DNA of 64,000 nucleotides from Cercis canadensis (taxonomy: Eukaryota; Streptophyta; Magnoliopsida; Fabales; Fabaceae), in contig QAOA01000573.1 of assembly GCA_003255065.1 (NCBI GenBank), positions 280,253 through 344,252 on the forward strand. The letters run 5' to 3'. This document shows positions 49,191 to 62,868 of this stretch, piece by piece. How positions within the stretch are numbered: the stretch's first letter is position 1; each line of letters opens with the position of its first letter. The position numbers and the translations under genes were made by a program. The notes beneath the pieces were generated by a model. That model did no database searches and was not told the DNA's origin. It was given only the letters and a program-made list of their open reading frames with translations.

Positions 49191-50190
49191 GATGAACCGA
49201 AGCAGGGTCCTGGTACAGATATAGTGACTCTCCAGGAAACTGTCTCGTCCCAGATTTAGTGATCTATAAGAAAAATATCTGAGTCAGAAATAGGGATGAA
49301 CTGAAACAAGGTCCTGGACCAGATATAGTGACTCACCAGGAAACTGTCCTATCCCAGATTCAGTGATCTATAAGAAAAATATCTGAGTCAGAAACATGGA
49401 TGAACCAAAACAGGGTCCGGATCCAGATATAGTGACTCTCCAGGAAACTGTCCTGTCCCAGATTCAGTGATAGACAAGAAAAAAATCTGAGTCAGAAATA
49501 GGGATGAACCGAAGCAGGGTCCTGGAACAGATATAGTGACTAACCAGGAAACTGTCTCGTCCCAGATTCAGTTATCTACAAGAAAAGTATCTGAGTCAGA
49601 AACAGGGATGACCGAAACAGGGTCCCGGTCCAGATATAGTGACTCTCCAGGAAACTATTTCTTCCCAGAAACAGGGAAACACTAGAAAATTATTCGAGTC
49701 CAAATTAGGGATGAACCGAAACATGGTCCCGGACCAGATATAGTGACTCACCAGGAAACTGTCCCGTCCTAGATACAGTGATCTACGACAAAAATATCTG
49801 AGTTAGAAATAGGGATGAACCGAAGCAGGGTCCTGGTACAGATATAGTGACTCTCCAAGAAACTGTCTCGTCCCAGATTCAGTGATCTACAAGAAAAATA
49901 TCTGAGTCAGAAACAGGGATGAACCGAAACAAGGTCCCGGTCCAGATACAGTGACACTCCAGGAAATTGTCTCTTCCCAGAAACAGGGAAATAGAAGAAA
50001 ATTATTCGAGTCAAAAACTGGAATGAACCGAAACAAGGTCCCGGACCTGATATAGTGACTCACCAGGAAACTGTCTCGTACCAGATTCAGTGATCTACAA
50101 GAAAAATATCCGAGTCCGAAACATGGATGAACCGAAACAGGGTCCCGATCCAGATATAGTGACTGTCCAGGAAACTGTCCCGTCCCAAAT
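49191..50190 (+). repeat. Second copy of the 38.96-39.96 kb block
   Basis: Anchors at constant offset 10,227 bp: E head 38964/49191, GATGAACTG 39068/49295, TGATAGACAAG 39241/49468, ATCCGAGTC 39883/50110. Private variants CAGTGATAGACAAG, GGAACAG and TTATCTACAAG are shared. Small differences, such as GACCGAAAC versus GACTGAAAC, show the copies have diverged somewhat. Confidence 0.88.
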
Positions 50191-52681
50191 TTAGTGATCT
50201 ACAAGAAAAATATCTGAGTCAGAAATAGGGATGAACCGAAACAAGGTCCCGGACCAGATATAGTGACTCACCAGGAAACTGTCCCTTCCCAGATACAGTG
50301 ATCTACAAGAAAAATATCTGAGTTATAGATAGGGATGAACTGAAACAGGGTCCTGGAACAGATATAGTGACTCTCCAGGAAACTGTCTCGTCCCAGATTT
50401 AGTGATCTACAAGAAAAATATCGGAGTCAGAAACAGGGATGAACCGAAACAGGGTCTTGGTCCAGATACAGTGACTCTCCAGGAAATTGTCTCTTACCAG
50501 AAACAGGGAAACAGAAGAAAATTATTCGAGTCAAAAAAAGGGATGAACCGAAACAAGGTCCCGGAGCAGATATAGTCACTCATCAAGAAACTGTCTCTTC
50601 CCAGATTCAGTGATCTACAAGAAAAATATCTGAGTCAGAAACATGGATTAACCAAAACAGGGTCCCGGTCCAGATATAGTGACTCTCCTGGAAACTGTCC
50701 CATCCCAGATTCAGTGATCTACAAGAAAAAAATCTGAGATAGAAATAGGGATGAACCGAAGCAGGGTCCTGGTACAGATATTGTGACTATACAGGAAAGT
50801 GTCTCGTCCCAGATTTAGTGACCTACAAGAAAAATATTTGAGTAAGAAAAAGAAACAGGGTCCCGGTCCAGATATAGTGACTCTCCAGGAAACTATTTCT
50901 TCCCAGAAACAGGGAAACACAAGAAAATTATTCGAGTCCAAAATAGGGATGAACCGAAAGAAGGTGCCGGACCAGATATAGTGAGTCACCAGGAAACCGT
51001 CCCGTCCCAGATACAGTGATCTACAAGAAAAATATCTGAGTCAGAAACAGGGATGAACCGAAACAGGGTCTTGGTCCAGGTACAGTGACTCTCCAGGAAA
51101 TTGTCTCTTCCCAGAAACAGGGAAATAGAAAAAAATTATTCGAGTCAAAAACAGGGATGAACCGAAACAAGGTCCCGGACCAGATATAGTGACTCACTAG
51201 GAAACTGTCCCGTCCCAGATTTAGTGATCTACAAGAAAAGTATCTGAGTCAGAAAGATGGATGAACCAAAACAGGGTCCCGGTCCAGATATAGTGACTCT
51301 CCAGGAAACTATTTCTTCCCAGAAACAGGGAAACACAAGAAAATTATTCGAGTCCAAAATAGGGATGAACCGAAACAAGGTCCCGGACCAGATATAGTGA
51401 CTCACCAGAAAACTGTCCCATCCCAGATACAGTGATCTACAGGAAAAATATCTGAGTCAGAAATAGGTATGAACCGAAACAGGGTCCTGGTACAGATATA
51501 GTGACTCTCCAGGAAACTGTCTCGTCCCAGGTTCAGTGAACTACAAGAAAAAAACTGAGTCAGAAATAGGGATAAACCGAAACAGGGTCCCGTTCCAGAT
51601 ATATTGACTCACCAGGAAACTGTCCCGTCCCAGGTTCAGTGAACTACAAGAAAAAAATCTGAGTCAGAAATAGGGATAAACCGAAACACGGTCCCGTTCC
51701 AAATATAGTGACTAACCAGGAAATTGTCCCGTCCCTGATTTAGTGATTTAAAAGAAAAGTATTTTAGTCAGAAATAGGTATTAACCGAAATAGAGTCCTG
51801 GTCAAGATATATTGACTCTTCAGGAAACTGTCTCGTCCCAGAAGTAGGGAAACACAAGAAAAATAGTTGAGTCGAAAATAGGGATGAACTGAAACAAGGT
51901 CCCAGACCAGATATAGTGACTCTCCAGGAAACTGTCTCGTCCCAGATTCAGTGATTTACAAAAGAAATATCTAAGTCAGAAACAGGAATGAACCTAAACA
52001 AGGTCCCGGTCGAGATATAGTGACTCTCCAGGAAACTATTTCTTCCCAGAGACAGGGAAACAGAAGAAAATTATTCGAGTCCAAAATAGGGATCATCCGA
52101 AACAAGGTCCCGGACCAGATATAGTGACTCACCAGCAAAACTGTCCCGTCCCAGAAATAGGGATGAATCGAAACAGGGTCCTGGTACAGATATAGTGACT
52201 AACCAGGAAACTGCCTCGTCCCAGATTCCGTGATCTACAGGAAAAATATCTGAGTCAGAAACATGGATGAACCAAAACAGAGTCTCGGTCCAGATATAGT
52301 GACTCTCCAGGAAATTGTCTCTTCCCAGAAACAGGGAAAAAGAAGAAAATTATTCGAGTCAAAAACAGGGATGAACCGAAACAAGGTCCCGGACCAGATA
52401 TAGTGGCTCAACCGGAAACTGTCCCATCCCAGATTCAGTGTTCTACAAGAAAAATATCTGAGTCACAAACATGGATGAACCAAAACAGGGACCCGGTCCA
52501 GATATAGTGACTCTCCAGGAAACTATTTCTTCCCAGAAACAGGGAAACACAAGAAAATTATTCGAGTCTAAAATAGGGATGAACCGAAACAAGGTCCCGG
52601 ACCAGATATAGTGACTCATCAGGAAATTGTCCCGTCCCAGATACATTGATTTACAAGAAAAATATCTGAGTTAGAAATAGG
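50191..52681 (+). repeat. Mixed units with one G'-H'-I cassette and a 71-bp unit
   Basis: C, E, D, C, K and E units, then the E unit at 50750 with the same 11-bp head deletion as 48889. F, F-like, G' and H' lie at 51.5-51.9 kb. The unit at 52091 is 71 bp, because GTCCCGTCCCAGAAATAGGG skips 33 bp. Confidence 0.82.
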
Positions 52682-53617
52682 GATGAACCGAAGCGGGGTC
52701 CTGGTACATATATAATGAATCTCCAGGAAACTGTCTCGTCTCAGATTCAGTGATCTACAAGAAAAATATCTGAGTCAGAAATAGGGATGAACAGAAACAG
52801 GGTCCTGGTCCAGATACAATGACTCTCCAGGAAATTGTCTCTTCCCAGAAACAGGGAAACAGAAGAAAATTATTCGAGTCAAAAACAGGGATGAACGGAA
52901 ACAAGGTCCCGGACCAGATATAGTGACACGCCAGGAAACTATCCCATCCCAGATTCAGTGATCTACAAGAAAAATATCTGAGTCATAAACATGGATGAAC
53001 CAAAACAGGGTCCCAGTCCAGATATAGTGACTCTCTAGGAAACTGTGCCGTCCCAGATTCAGTGATCTACAAGAAAAAAATCTGAGTCAGATATAGGGAT
53101 GAACCGAAGCAGGGTCCTGGTACAGATATAGTGACTATCCAGGAAACTGTCTCGTCCCAGATTCAGTGACCTACAAGAAAAATATCTGAGTCAGAAACAG
53201 GGATGAACCGAAACAGGGTCCCGGTCCAGATATAGTGACTCTCCAGGAAACTATTTCTTCCCAGAAACAGGGAAACAAAAGAAAATTATTCGAGTCCAAA
53301 ATAGGGATGAACCGAAACAAGGTCCCGGACCAGATATAATGACTCACCAGGAAACTGTCCCGTCCCAGATACAGTGATCAACAAGAAAAATATCTGAGTC
53401 AGAAACAACGATTAACCGAAACAGGGTCTTGGTCCAGATACAGTGACTCTCCAGGAAATTGTCTCTTCCCAGAAACAGGGAAACAGAAGAAAATTATTCG
53501 AGTCAAAAACAGGGATGAACCGAAACAAGGTCCCGGACCAGATATAGTGACTCACCAGGAAACTGTCCCGTCCCAGATACAATGATCTACAAGAAAAATA
53601 TCTGAGTTAGAAATAGG
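52682..53617 (+). repeat. 936-bp (9-unit) higher-order repeat, second family
   Basis: Unit order is E1 (GGTACATATATAATG), D1 (GATGAACAG), C, K (CTCTCTAGG), E2 (GACTATCC), B, C (GATCAACAAG), D2 (GATTAACCG), C. The next E starts at 53618. The same order recurs at 58088 and 59024, and the first four units recur at 55073-55488. Confidence 0.86.
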
Positions 53618-56600
53618 GATGAACCGAAGCAGGGTCCTGGTACAGATATAGTGACTCTCCAGGAAACTATTTCTTCCCAGAAATAGGGAAACACTAGAAA
53701 ATTATTCGAGTCCAAAATAGGGATGAACCGAAACAAGGTCCCGGACCAGATATAGTGACTCTCCAGGAAACTGTCCCGTCCCAGATACAGTGATCTACAA
53801 GAAAAATATCTGAGTCAGAAATATGGATGAACCAAAAAAGGGTCCCAGTCCAGATATAGTGACTCAACAAGAAACTGTCCCGTCCCAGGTTCAGTGAACT
53901 ACAAGAAAAAAATCTGAGTCAGAAACAGGGATAAACCGAAACAGGGTCCCGTTCCAGATATAGTGACTCACCAGGAAATTATCCCGTCCCTGATTTAGTG
54001 ATTTACAAGAAAAATATTTGAGTCAGAAATAGGGATTAACCGAAACAGGGTCCTGGTCCAGATATAGTGACTCTCTAGGAAACTGTCTCGTCCCAAAAAT
54101 AAGGAAACACAAGAAAAATATTTGAGTCGAAAATAGGGATGAACTGAAACAAGGTCCCAGACCAGATATAGTGACTCTCCAGGAAACTGTCTCGTCCCAG
54201 ATTCAGTGATCTACAAAAAAAATATCTGAGTCAGAAACAGGGATGAACCGAAAAAGGGTCCCGCTCCAGATATAGTGGCTCTCCAGGAAACTATTTCTTC
54301 CCAGAAACAGGGAAACACAAGAAAATTATTCGAGTCCAAAATAGGGATGAACCGAAACAAGGTCCCGGACCAGATATAGTGACTCACCAGGAAAATGTCC
54401 CATCCCAGATACAATGATCTACAAGAAAAATATCTGAGTTAGAAAGAGGGATGAACCGAAGCAGGGTCCTGGTACTGATATAGTGACTCTCCAGGAAACT
54501 GCCTCATCCCAGATTCAGTGGTCTACAAGAAAAATATCTGAGTCAGAAACAGGGATGAACCGAAACAGGGTCCTGGTCCAGATACAGTGACTCTCCAGGA
54601 AATTGTCTCTTCCCAGAAACAGGGAAACAAAAGAAAATTATTCGAGTCAAAAACATGGATGAACCGAAACAAGATCCCAGACTAGATATAGTGACTCACC
54701 AGGAAACCGTCCCATCCCAGATTCAGTGATCTAAAAGAAAAATATCTGAGTCAGAAACTTAGATGAACCAAAACAGGGTCCCGGTCCAGATATAGTGACT
54801 CTCCAGGAAACTGTCCAGTCCCAGATTCAGTGATCTACAAGAAAAAATCTGAGTCAGAAACAAGGATTAACAGAAACAGGGTCTTGGTCCAGATACAGTG
54901 ACTCTGCAGGAAATTGTCTGTTCCCAGAAACAGGGAAACAGAAGAAAATTATTCGAGTCAAAAACAGGGATGAACCGAAACAAGGCCCCGGACCAGATAT
55001 AGTGACTCACCAGGAAACTGTCCCGTCCCAGATACATTGATTTACAAGAAAAATATCTGAGTTAGAAATAGGGATGAACCGAAGCAGGGTCCTGGTACAT
55101 ATATAGTGACTCTCCAGGAAACTGTCTCGTCTTAGATTCAGTGATCTACAAGAAAAATGTCTGAGTCAGAAACAGGGATGAACAGAAACAGGGTCCTGGT
55201 CCAGATACAGTGACTCTCCAGGAAATTGTCTCTTCCTAGAAACAGGGAAACAGAAGAAAATTATTCGAGTCAAAAACAGGGATGAACCGAAACAAGGTCC
55301 CGGACCAGATATAGTGACTCACCAGGAAACTGTCCCATCCCAGATTCAGTGATCTACAAGAAAAATATCTGAGTCAGAAACATGGATGAACCAAAACAGG
55401 GTCCCGGTCCAGATATAGTGACTCTCTAGGAAACTGTCCCGTCCCAGTTTCAGTGATCTACAACAAAAAAATCTGAGTCAGAAACAGGTATGAAACGAAA
55501 CAGGGTCCTGGTCCAGATACAGTGACTTTCCAGGAAATTGTCTCTTCCCAGAAACAGGGAAACAGAAGAAAATTATTCGAGTCAAAAACAGGGATGAACG
55601 GAAACAAGGTCCCGGACCAGATATAGTGACACGCCAGGAAACTGTCCCATCCCAGATTCAGTGATCTACAAGAAAAAATCTGAGTCAGAAACATGGATGA
55701 ACCAAAACAGGGTCCTGGTTCAGATATAGTGACTCTTTAGGAAACTGTCCCGTCCCTGATTTAGTGATTTACAAGAAAGATATTTGAGTCAGAAATAGGG
55801 ATTAACCGAAACAAGGTCCTGGTCCAGATATAGTCACTCTCTAGGAAACTGTCTCGTCCCAGAAATAGGGAAACACAAGAAAAATATTTGAGTCGAAAAT
55901 AGGGATGAACTGAAACAAGGTCCCAGACCAGATATAGTGACTCTCTAGGAAACTGTCTCGTCCCAGATTCAGTGATCTACAAAAAAAATATCTGAGTCAG
56001 AAACAGGGATGAACCGAAACAGGGTCCCGGTCCAGATATAGTGACTCTCCAGGAAACTATTTCTTCCCAGAAACAGGGAAACACAAGAAAATTATTCGAG
56101 TCCAAAATAGGGATGAACCGAAACAAGTTCCCGGACCAGATATAGTGACTCACCAGGAAACTGTCTCATTCCAGATTCAGTAATCTACAAGACAAATATC
56201 TGAGTCAGAAACATGGATGAACCAAAACAGGGTCCCGATCCAGATATATTGACTCACCAGGAAACTGTCCCGTCCCAGGTTTAGTGAACTACAAAAAAAA
56301 ATCTGAGTCAGAAACAGGGATAAACCGAAACAGGGTCCCGTTCCAGATATAGTGACTTACTAGGAAATTGTCCCGTCCCTGATTTAGTGATTTAAAAGAA
56401 AAATATTTTAGTCAGAAATAGGGATTAACCGAAACAGAGTCCTGGTCAAGATATAGTGACTCTTCAAGAAACTGTCTCGTCTTAAAAGTAGGGAAACACA
56501 AGAAAAATATTTGAGTAGAAAATAGGGATGAACTAAAACAAGGTCCCAGACCAGATATAGTGACTCTTCAGGAAACTGTCTCTTCCCAGATTGAGTGATT

Positions 56601-57671
56601 TACAAAAAAAATATCTGAGTCAGAAACAGGGATGAAGCGAAACAGGGTCCCGGTCCAGATATAGTGACTCTCCAGGAAACTATTTCTTCCCAGAAACAGG
56701 GAAACACAAGAAAATTATTCGAGTCCAAAATAGGGATGAACCGAAACAAGGTCCCGGACCAGATATAGTGACTCACCAGGAAACTGTCCCATCCCAGATT
56801 CAGTGATCTACAAGAAAAATATCTGAGTCAGAAACATGGATGAACCAAAACAGGGTCCCGGTCCAGATATAGTGACTCACTAGGAAACTGTCCCGTCCCA
56901 GGTTCAGTGAACTATAAGAAAAAAATCTGAGTCAGAAACAGGGATAAACCGAAACAGGGTCCCGTTCCAAATATGGTGACTTACCAGGAAATTGTCCCGT
57001 CCCTGATTTAGTGATTTAAAAGAAAAATATTTTAGTCAGAAAGAGGGATTAACCGAAACAGAGTCCTGGTCAAGATATAGTGACTCTTCAGGAAACTGTC
57101 TCGTCCCAGAAGTAGGGAAACACAAGAAAAATATTTGAGTCGAAAATAGGGATGAACTGAAATAAGGTCCCAGACCAGATATAGTGACTCTCCAGGAAAC
57201 TGTCTCGTCCCAGATTCAGTGATTTACAAAAAAAATATCTAAGTCAGAAACAGGGATGAACCGAAACAAGGTCCCGGTCCAGATATAGTGACTCTCCAGG
57301 AAACTATTTCTTCCCAGAAACAGAGAAACAGAAGAAAATTATTCGAGTCCAAAATAGGGATCAACCGAAACAAGGTCCCGGACCAGATATAGTGACTCAC
57401 CAGCAAAACTGTGCCATCCCAGATTCAGTGATCTACAAGAAAAACATCTGAGTCAGAAACATGGATGAACCAAAACAGGGTCCCGGTCCAGATATAGTGA
57501 CTATCCAGGAAACTATTTCTTCCCAGAAACAGGGAAACACAAGAAAATTATTCGAGTCCAAAATAGGGATGAACCGAAACAAGGTCCCGGACCAGATATA
57601 GTGACTGACCAGGAAACTGTCCCGTCCCAGATACAGTGATCTACAAGAAAAATATCTGAGTCAGAAACAGG
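53618..57671 (+). repeat. Mixed units with cassettes near 53.9, 55.7, 56.3 and 56.9 kb
   Basis: Cassettes of the G version (53.9 and about 55.7 kb) and G' version (56.3 and 56.9 kb) are separated by B, C, D, E and K units. A partial copy of the 9-unit family (E1, D1, C, K) lies at 55073-55488 and then switches to a D unit with a GGTATGAAACG head. Confidence 0.83.
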
Positions 57672-58087
57672 GATGAACCGAAACAGGGACCCGGTCCAGA
57701 TATAATGACTCTCCAGGAAACTATTTCTTCCCAGAAAGAGGGAAACACAAGAAAATTATTCGAGTCTAAAATAGGGATGAACCGAAACAAGGTCCCGGAC
57801 CAGATACAGTGACTGACCAGGAAACTGTCCCGTCCCAGATACAGTGATCTACAAGAAAAATATCTGAGTCAGAAACAGGGATGAACCGAAACATTGACCC
57901 GGTCCAGATATAATGACTCTCCAGGAAACTATTTCTTCCCAGAAAGAGGGAAACACAAGAAAATTATTCGAGTCTAAAATAGGGATGAACCGAAACAAGG
58001 TCCCGAACCAGATATAGTGACTCACCAGGAAACTATCCCGTCCCAGATACATTGATTTACAAGAAAAATATCTGAGTTAGAAATAGG
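57672..58087 (+). repeat. 208-bp (B-C) tandem duplication
   Basis: B-C at 57672-57879 and 57880-58087 share AGAAAGAGGGAAAC (208 bp apart), GATATAATGAC and GAGTCTAAAATAGG. Copy 1 has CAGGGACCCGG where copy 2 has CATTGACCCGG. Confidence 0.9.
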
Positions 58088-59959
58088 GATGAACCGAAGC
58101 AGGGTCCTGGTACATACATAGTGACTCTCCAGGAAACTGTCTCGTCTCAGATTCAGTGATCTATAAGAAAAATATCTGAGTCAGAAACAGGGATGAACAG
58201 AAACAGGGTCCTGGTCCAGATACAGTGACTCTCCAGGAAATTGTCTCTTCCCAGAAACAGGGAAACAAAAGAAAATTATTCGAGTTAAAAACAGGGATGA
58301 ACCGAAACAAGGTCCCGGACCAGATATAGTGACTCACCAGGAAACTGTCGCATCCCAGATTCAGTGATCTACAAGAAAAATATCTGAGTCAGAAACATGG
58401 ATGAACTAAAACAGGGTCCCGGTCCAGATATAGTGACTCTCTAGGAAACTGTCCCGTCCCAGATTCAGTGATATACAACAAAAAAATCTGAGTGAGATAT
58501 AGGGATGAACCGAAGCAGGGTCCTGGTACAGATATAGTGACTATCCAGGAAACTGTCTCGTCCCAGATTCAGTGACCTACAAGAAAAATATCTTAGTCAG
58601 AAACATGGATGAACCGAAACAGGGTCCCGATCCAGATATAGTGACTCTCCAGGAAACTATTTCTTCCCAGAAACAGGGAAACACAAGAAAATTATTCTAG
58701 TCCAAAATTGGGATGAACCGAAACAAGGTCCCGGACTAGATATAGTGACTCACCAGGAAACTGTCCCGTCCCAGATACAGTGATCAACAAGAAAAATATC
58801 TGAGTCGGAAACAAGGATTAATCGAAACAGGGTCTTGGTCCAGATACAGTGACTCTCCAGGAAATTGTCTCTTCCCAGAAACAGGGAAACAGAAGAAAAT
58901 TATTCGAGTCAAAAACATGGATGAACCGAAACAAGGTCCCGGACCAGATATAGTGACTCACCAGGAATCTGTCCCGTCCCAGATACATTGATTCACAAGA
59001 AAAATATCTGAGTTAGAAATAGGGATGAACCGAAGCAGGGTCCTGGTACATTTATAGTGACTCTCCAGGAAACTGTCTCGTCTCAGATTCAGTGACTTAC
59101 AAGAAAAATATCTGAGTCAGAAACACGGATGAACAGAAACAGGGTCCTGGTCCAGATACAGTGACTCTCCTGGAAATTGTCTCTTCCCAGAAACAGGGAA
59201 ACAGAAGAAAATTATTCGAGTCAAAAACAGGGATGAACCGAAACAAGGTCCCGGACCAGATATAGTGACTCACCAGGAAACTGTCCCATCCCAGATTCAG
59301 TGATCTACAAGGAAAATATCTGAGTCAGAAATATGGATGAACCAAAACAGGGTGCCGGTCCAGATATAGTGACTCTCTAGGAAACTGTCCCGACCCAGAT
59401 TCAGTGATCTACAACAAAAAAATCTGAGTCAGATATAGGGATGAACCGAAGCAGGGTCCTGGTACAGATATAGTGACTATCCAGGAAACTGTCTCGTCCC
59501 AGATTCAGTGACCTACAAGAAAAATATCTGAGTCAGAAACAGGGATGAACCGAAACAGGGTCCCGGTCCAGATATAGTGACTCTCCAGGAAACTATTTCT
59601 TCCCAGAAACAGGGAAACACAAGAAAATTATTCGAGTCCAAAATAGGGATGAACCGAAACAAGGTCCCGGACCAGATATAGTGACTCACCAGGAAACTGT
59701 CCCGTCCCAGATACAGTGATCAACAAGAAAAATATCTGAGTCAGAAACTAGGATTAACCGAAACAGGGTCTTGGCCCAGATACAGTGACTCTCCAGGAAA
59801 TTGTCTCTTCCCCGAAACAGGGAAACAGAAGAAAATTATTCGAGTCAAAAACAGGGATGAACCGAAACAAGGTCCCGGTCAAGATATAGTGACTCTCCAG
59901 GCAACTATTTCTTCCCAGAAACAGGGAAACACAAGAAAATTATTCGAGTCCAAAATAGG
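58088..59959 (+). repeat. 936-bp (9-unit) higher-order repeat, two copies
   Basis: E1 units start at 58088 and 59024 (936 bp apart). Copy 1 is E1, D1, C, K, E2, B, C, D2, C. Copy 2 agrees for eight units but ends with a C-head/B-tail unit at 59856 instead of C. The family also occurs at 52682-53617. Confidence 0.88.
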
Positions 59960-62868
59960 GATGAACCGAAACAAGGTCCCGGACAGATATAGTGACTCAC
60001 TAGGAAAATGTCCCGTCCCAGATATAGTGATCTACAAGAAAAATATCTGAGTCAGAAACAGGAATGAACCGAAACAGGGTCTTGGTCCAGATACAGTGAC
60101 TCTCCAGGAAACTATTTCTTCCCAGAAACAGGGAAACACAAAAAAATTATTCGAGTCCAAAATAGGGATGAACCGAAAGAAGGTGCCGGACCAGATATAG
60201 TGAGTCACCAGGATACCGTACCGTCCCAGATACAATGATCTACAAGAAAAGTATCTGAGTTAGAAATAGGGATGAACCGAAGCAGGGTCCTGGTACAGAT
60301 ATATTGACTCTCCAGGAAACTGTCTCGTCCCAGATTCAGTGATCTACAAAAAAAATATCTGAGTCAGAAACAGGGATGAACCGAAACAGGGTCCCGGTCC
60401 AGATATAGTGACTCTCCAGGAAACTATTTCTTCCCAGAAACAGGGAAACACAAGAAAATTATTCGAGTCCAAAATAGGGATGAACCGAAACAAGGTCCCG
60501 GACCAGATATAGTGACTCACTAGGAAACTGTCCCGTCCCAGACACAGTGATCTACAAGAAAAATATCTGAGTCAGAAACATGGATGAACCAAAAAAGGGT
60601 CCCGGTCCAGATATAGTGACTCAACAGGAAACTGTCCCGTCCCAGGTTCAGTGAACTATAAGAAAAAAATCTAAGTCAGAAACAGGGATAAACCGAAACA
60701 GGGTCCCGTTCAAGATATATTGACTCACCAGGAAACTGTCCCGTCCCAGGTTCAGTGAACTACAAGAAAAAAATCTAAGTTAGAAGCAGGGATAAACCGA
60801 AACAGGGTCCCGTTCCAGATATAGTGACTCACCAAGAAACTGTCCTGTCCCTGATTTAGTGATTTACAAGAAAAATATTTGAGTCAGAAATAGGGATTAA
60901 CCGAAACAGGGTCCTGGTCCAGATATAGTGACTCTCTAGGAAACTGTCTCGTCCCAGAAATAGGGAAACACAAGAAAAATATTTGACTCGAAAATAGGGA
61001 TGAACTGAAACAAGGTTCCAGACCAGATATAGTGACTCTCCAGGAAACTGTCTCGTCCCAGATTCAGTGATCTACAAAAAAAATATCTGAGTCAGAAACA
61101 GGGATGTACCGAAAAAGGGTCCCGGTCCAGATATAGTAACTCTCCAGGAAACTATTTCTTCCCAGAAACAGGGAAACACAAGAAAATTATTCGAGTCCAA
61201 AATAGGGATGAACCGAAACAAGGTCCCGGACCAGATATAGTGACTCACTAGGAAAATGTCCCGTCCCAGATACAGTGATCTACAAGAAAAATATCTCAGT
61301 TAGAAAGAGGGATGAACCGAAGCAGGGTCCTGGTACTGATATAGTGACTCTCCAGGAAACTGTCTCTCCCAGATTCAGTGATCTACAAGAAAAATATCTG
61401 AGTCAGAAACAGGGATGAACCGAAACAGGGTCCTGGTCCAGATACAGTGACTCTCCAGGAAATTGTCTCTTCCCAGAAACAAGGAAACAAAAGAAAATTA
61501 TTCGAGTCAAAAACATGGATGAACCGAAACAAGGTCCCGGAACAGATATAGTGACTCACCAGGAAACTGTCCCATCCCAGATTCAGTGTTGTACAAGAAA
61601 AATATCTGAGTCAGAAACTTGGATGAACCAAAACAGGGTCCCGGTCCAGATATAATGACTCTCCAGGAAACTGTCCCGTCCCAGATTCAGTGATCTACAA
61701 GAAAAAAATCTGAGTCAGAAATTGGGATGAATCAAAACAGGGTCATCGTACAGATATAGTGACTAACCAGGAAACTGTCTCGTCCCAGATTCAGTGATCT
61801 ACAAGAAAAAGATCTGAGCCAGAAACAGGGATGAACCGAAAGAGGGTCCCGGTCCAGATATAGTGACTCTCCAGGAAACTGTCTCGTCCCAGATTCAGTG
61901 ATCTACAAGAAAAATATATGAGTTAGAAATAGGGATGAACCGAAGCAGGGTCCAGGTACACATATAGTAACTCTCCAGGAAACTGTCTCGTCCCAGATTC
62001 AGTGATCTACAAGAAAAATATCTGAGTCCGAAAAAGTGATGAACCGAAACAAGGTCCCAGACCAGACATAGTGACTAACTAGGAAACTGTCTCGTCCCAG
62101 ATTCAGTCATCTACAGAAAAATATCTGAGTCAGAAACATGGATGAACCAAAATAGGGTCCCGGTCCAGATATAGTGACTCTCCAGGAAACTGTCTCGTCC
62201 CAGATTCAGTGATCTACAAGAAAAAAATCTGAGTCAGAAATAGGGATGAATCGAAACAGGGTCATGGTACAGATATAGTGACTAACCAGGAAACTGTCTC
62301 GTTCCAGATTCAGTGATCTACAAGAAAAATATTCGAGTCAGAAACAGGGATGAACCGAAAGAGGGTCCCGGTCCAGATATATTGACTCTCCAGGAAACTA
62401 TTTCTTCCCAGAAATAGGGAAACACAAGAAAATTATTCGAGTCCAAAATAGGGATGAACCGAAACAAGGTCCCGGACCAGATATAGTGGCTCACCAGGAA
62501 ACTGTCCCGTCCCAGATACAGTGATCTACAAGAAAAATATATGAGTTAGAAATAGGGATGAACCGAATCAGGGTCCTGGTACAGATATAGTAACTCTCCA
62601 GGAAACTGGCTCGTCCCAGATTCAGTGATCTACAAAAAAATTATCTGAGTCAGAAATAGTGATGAACCGAAACAAGGTCCCAGACCAGATATAGTGACTA
62701 ACCAGGAAACTAATCCGTCCCAGATTCAGTGATCTACAAGAAAAATATCTGAGTCAGAAACATGGATGAACCAAAACAGGGTCCCGGTCCAGATATATTG
62801 ACTCACCAGGAAACTGTCCCGTCCCAGGTTAAGTGAACTACAAGAAAAAAATCTGAGTCAGAAACAGG
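59960..62868 (+). repeat. Mixed units with one cassette near 60.8 kb
   Basis: C, D/B-like, E, B, C, K, F, F, G (about 60.79 kb), H, I, B, C, E, D, C, K, E and A-like units. Near 61.75-62.75 kb the E and K units have unusual heads such as GATGAATC with GGTCATGG or GGTCATCG. No foreign sequence. Confidence 0.82.
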
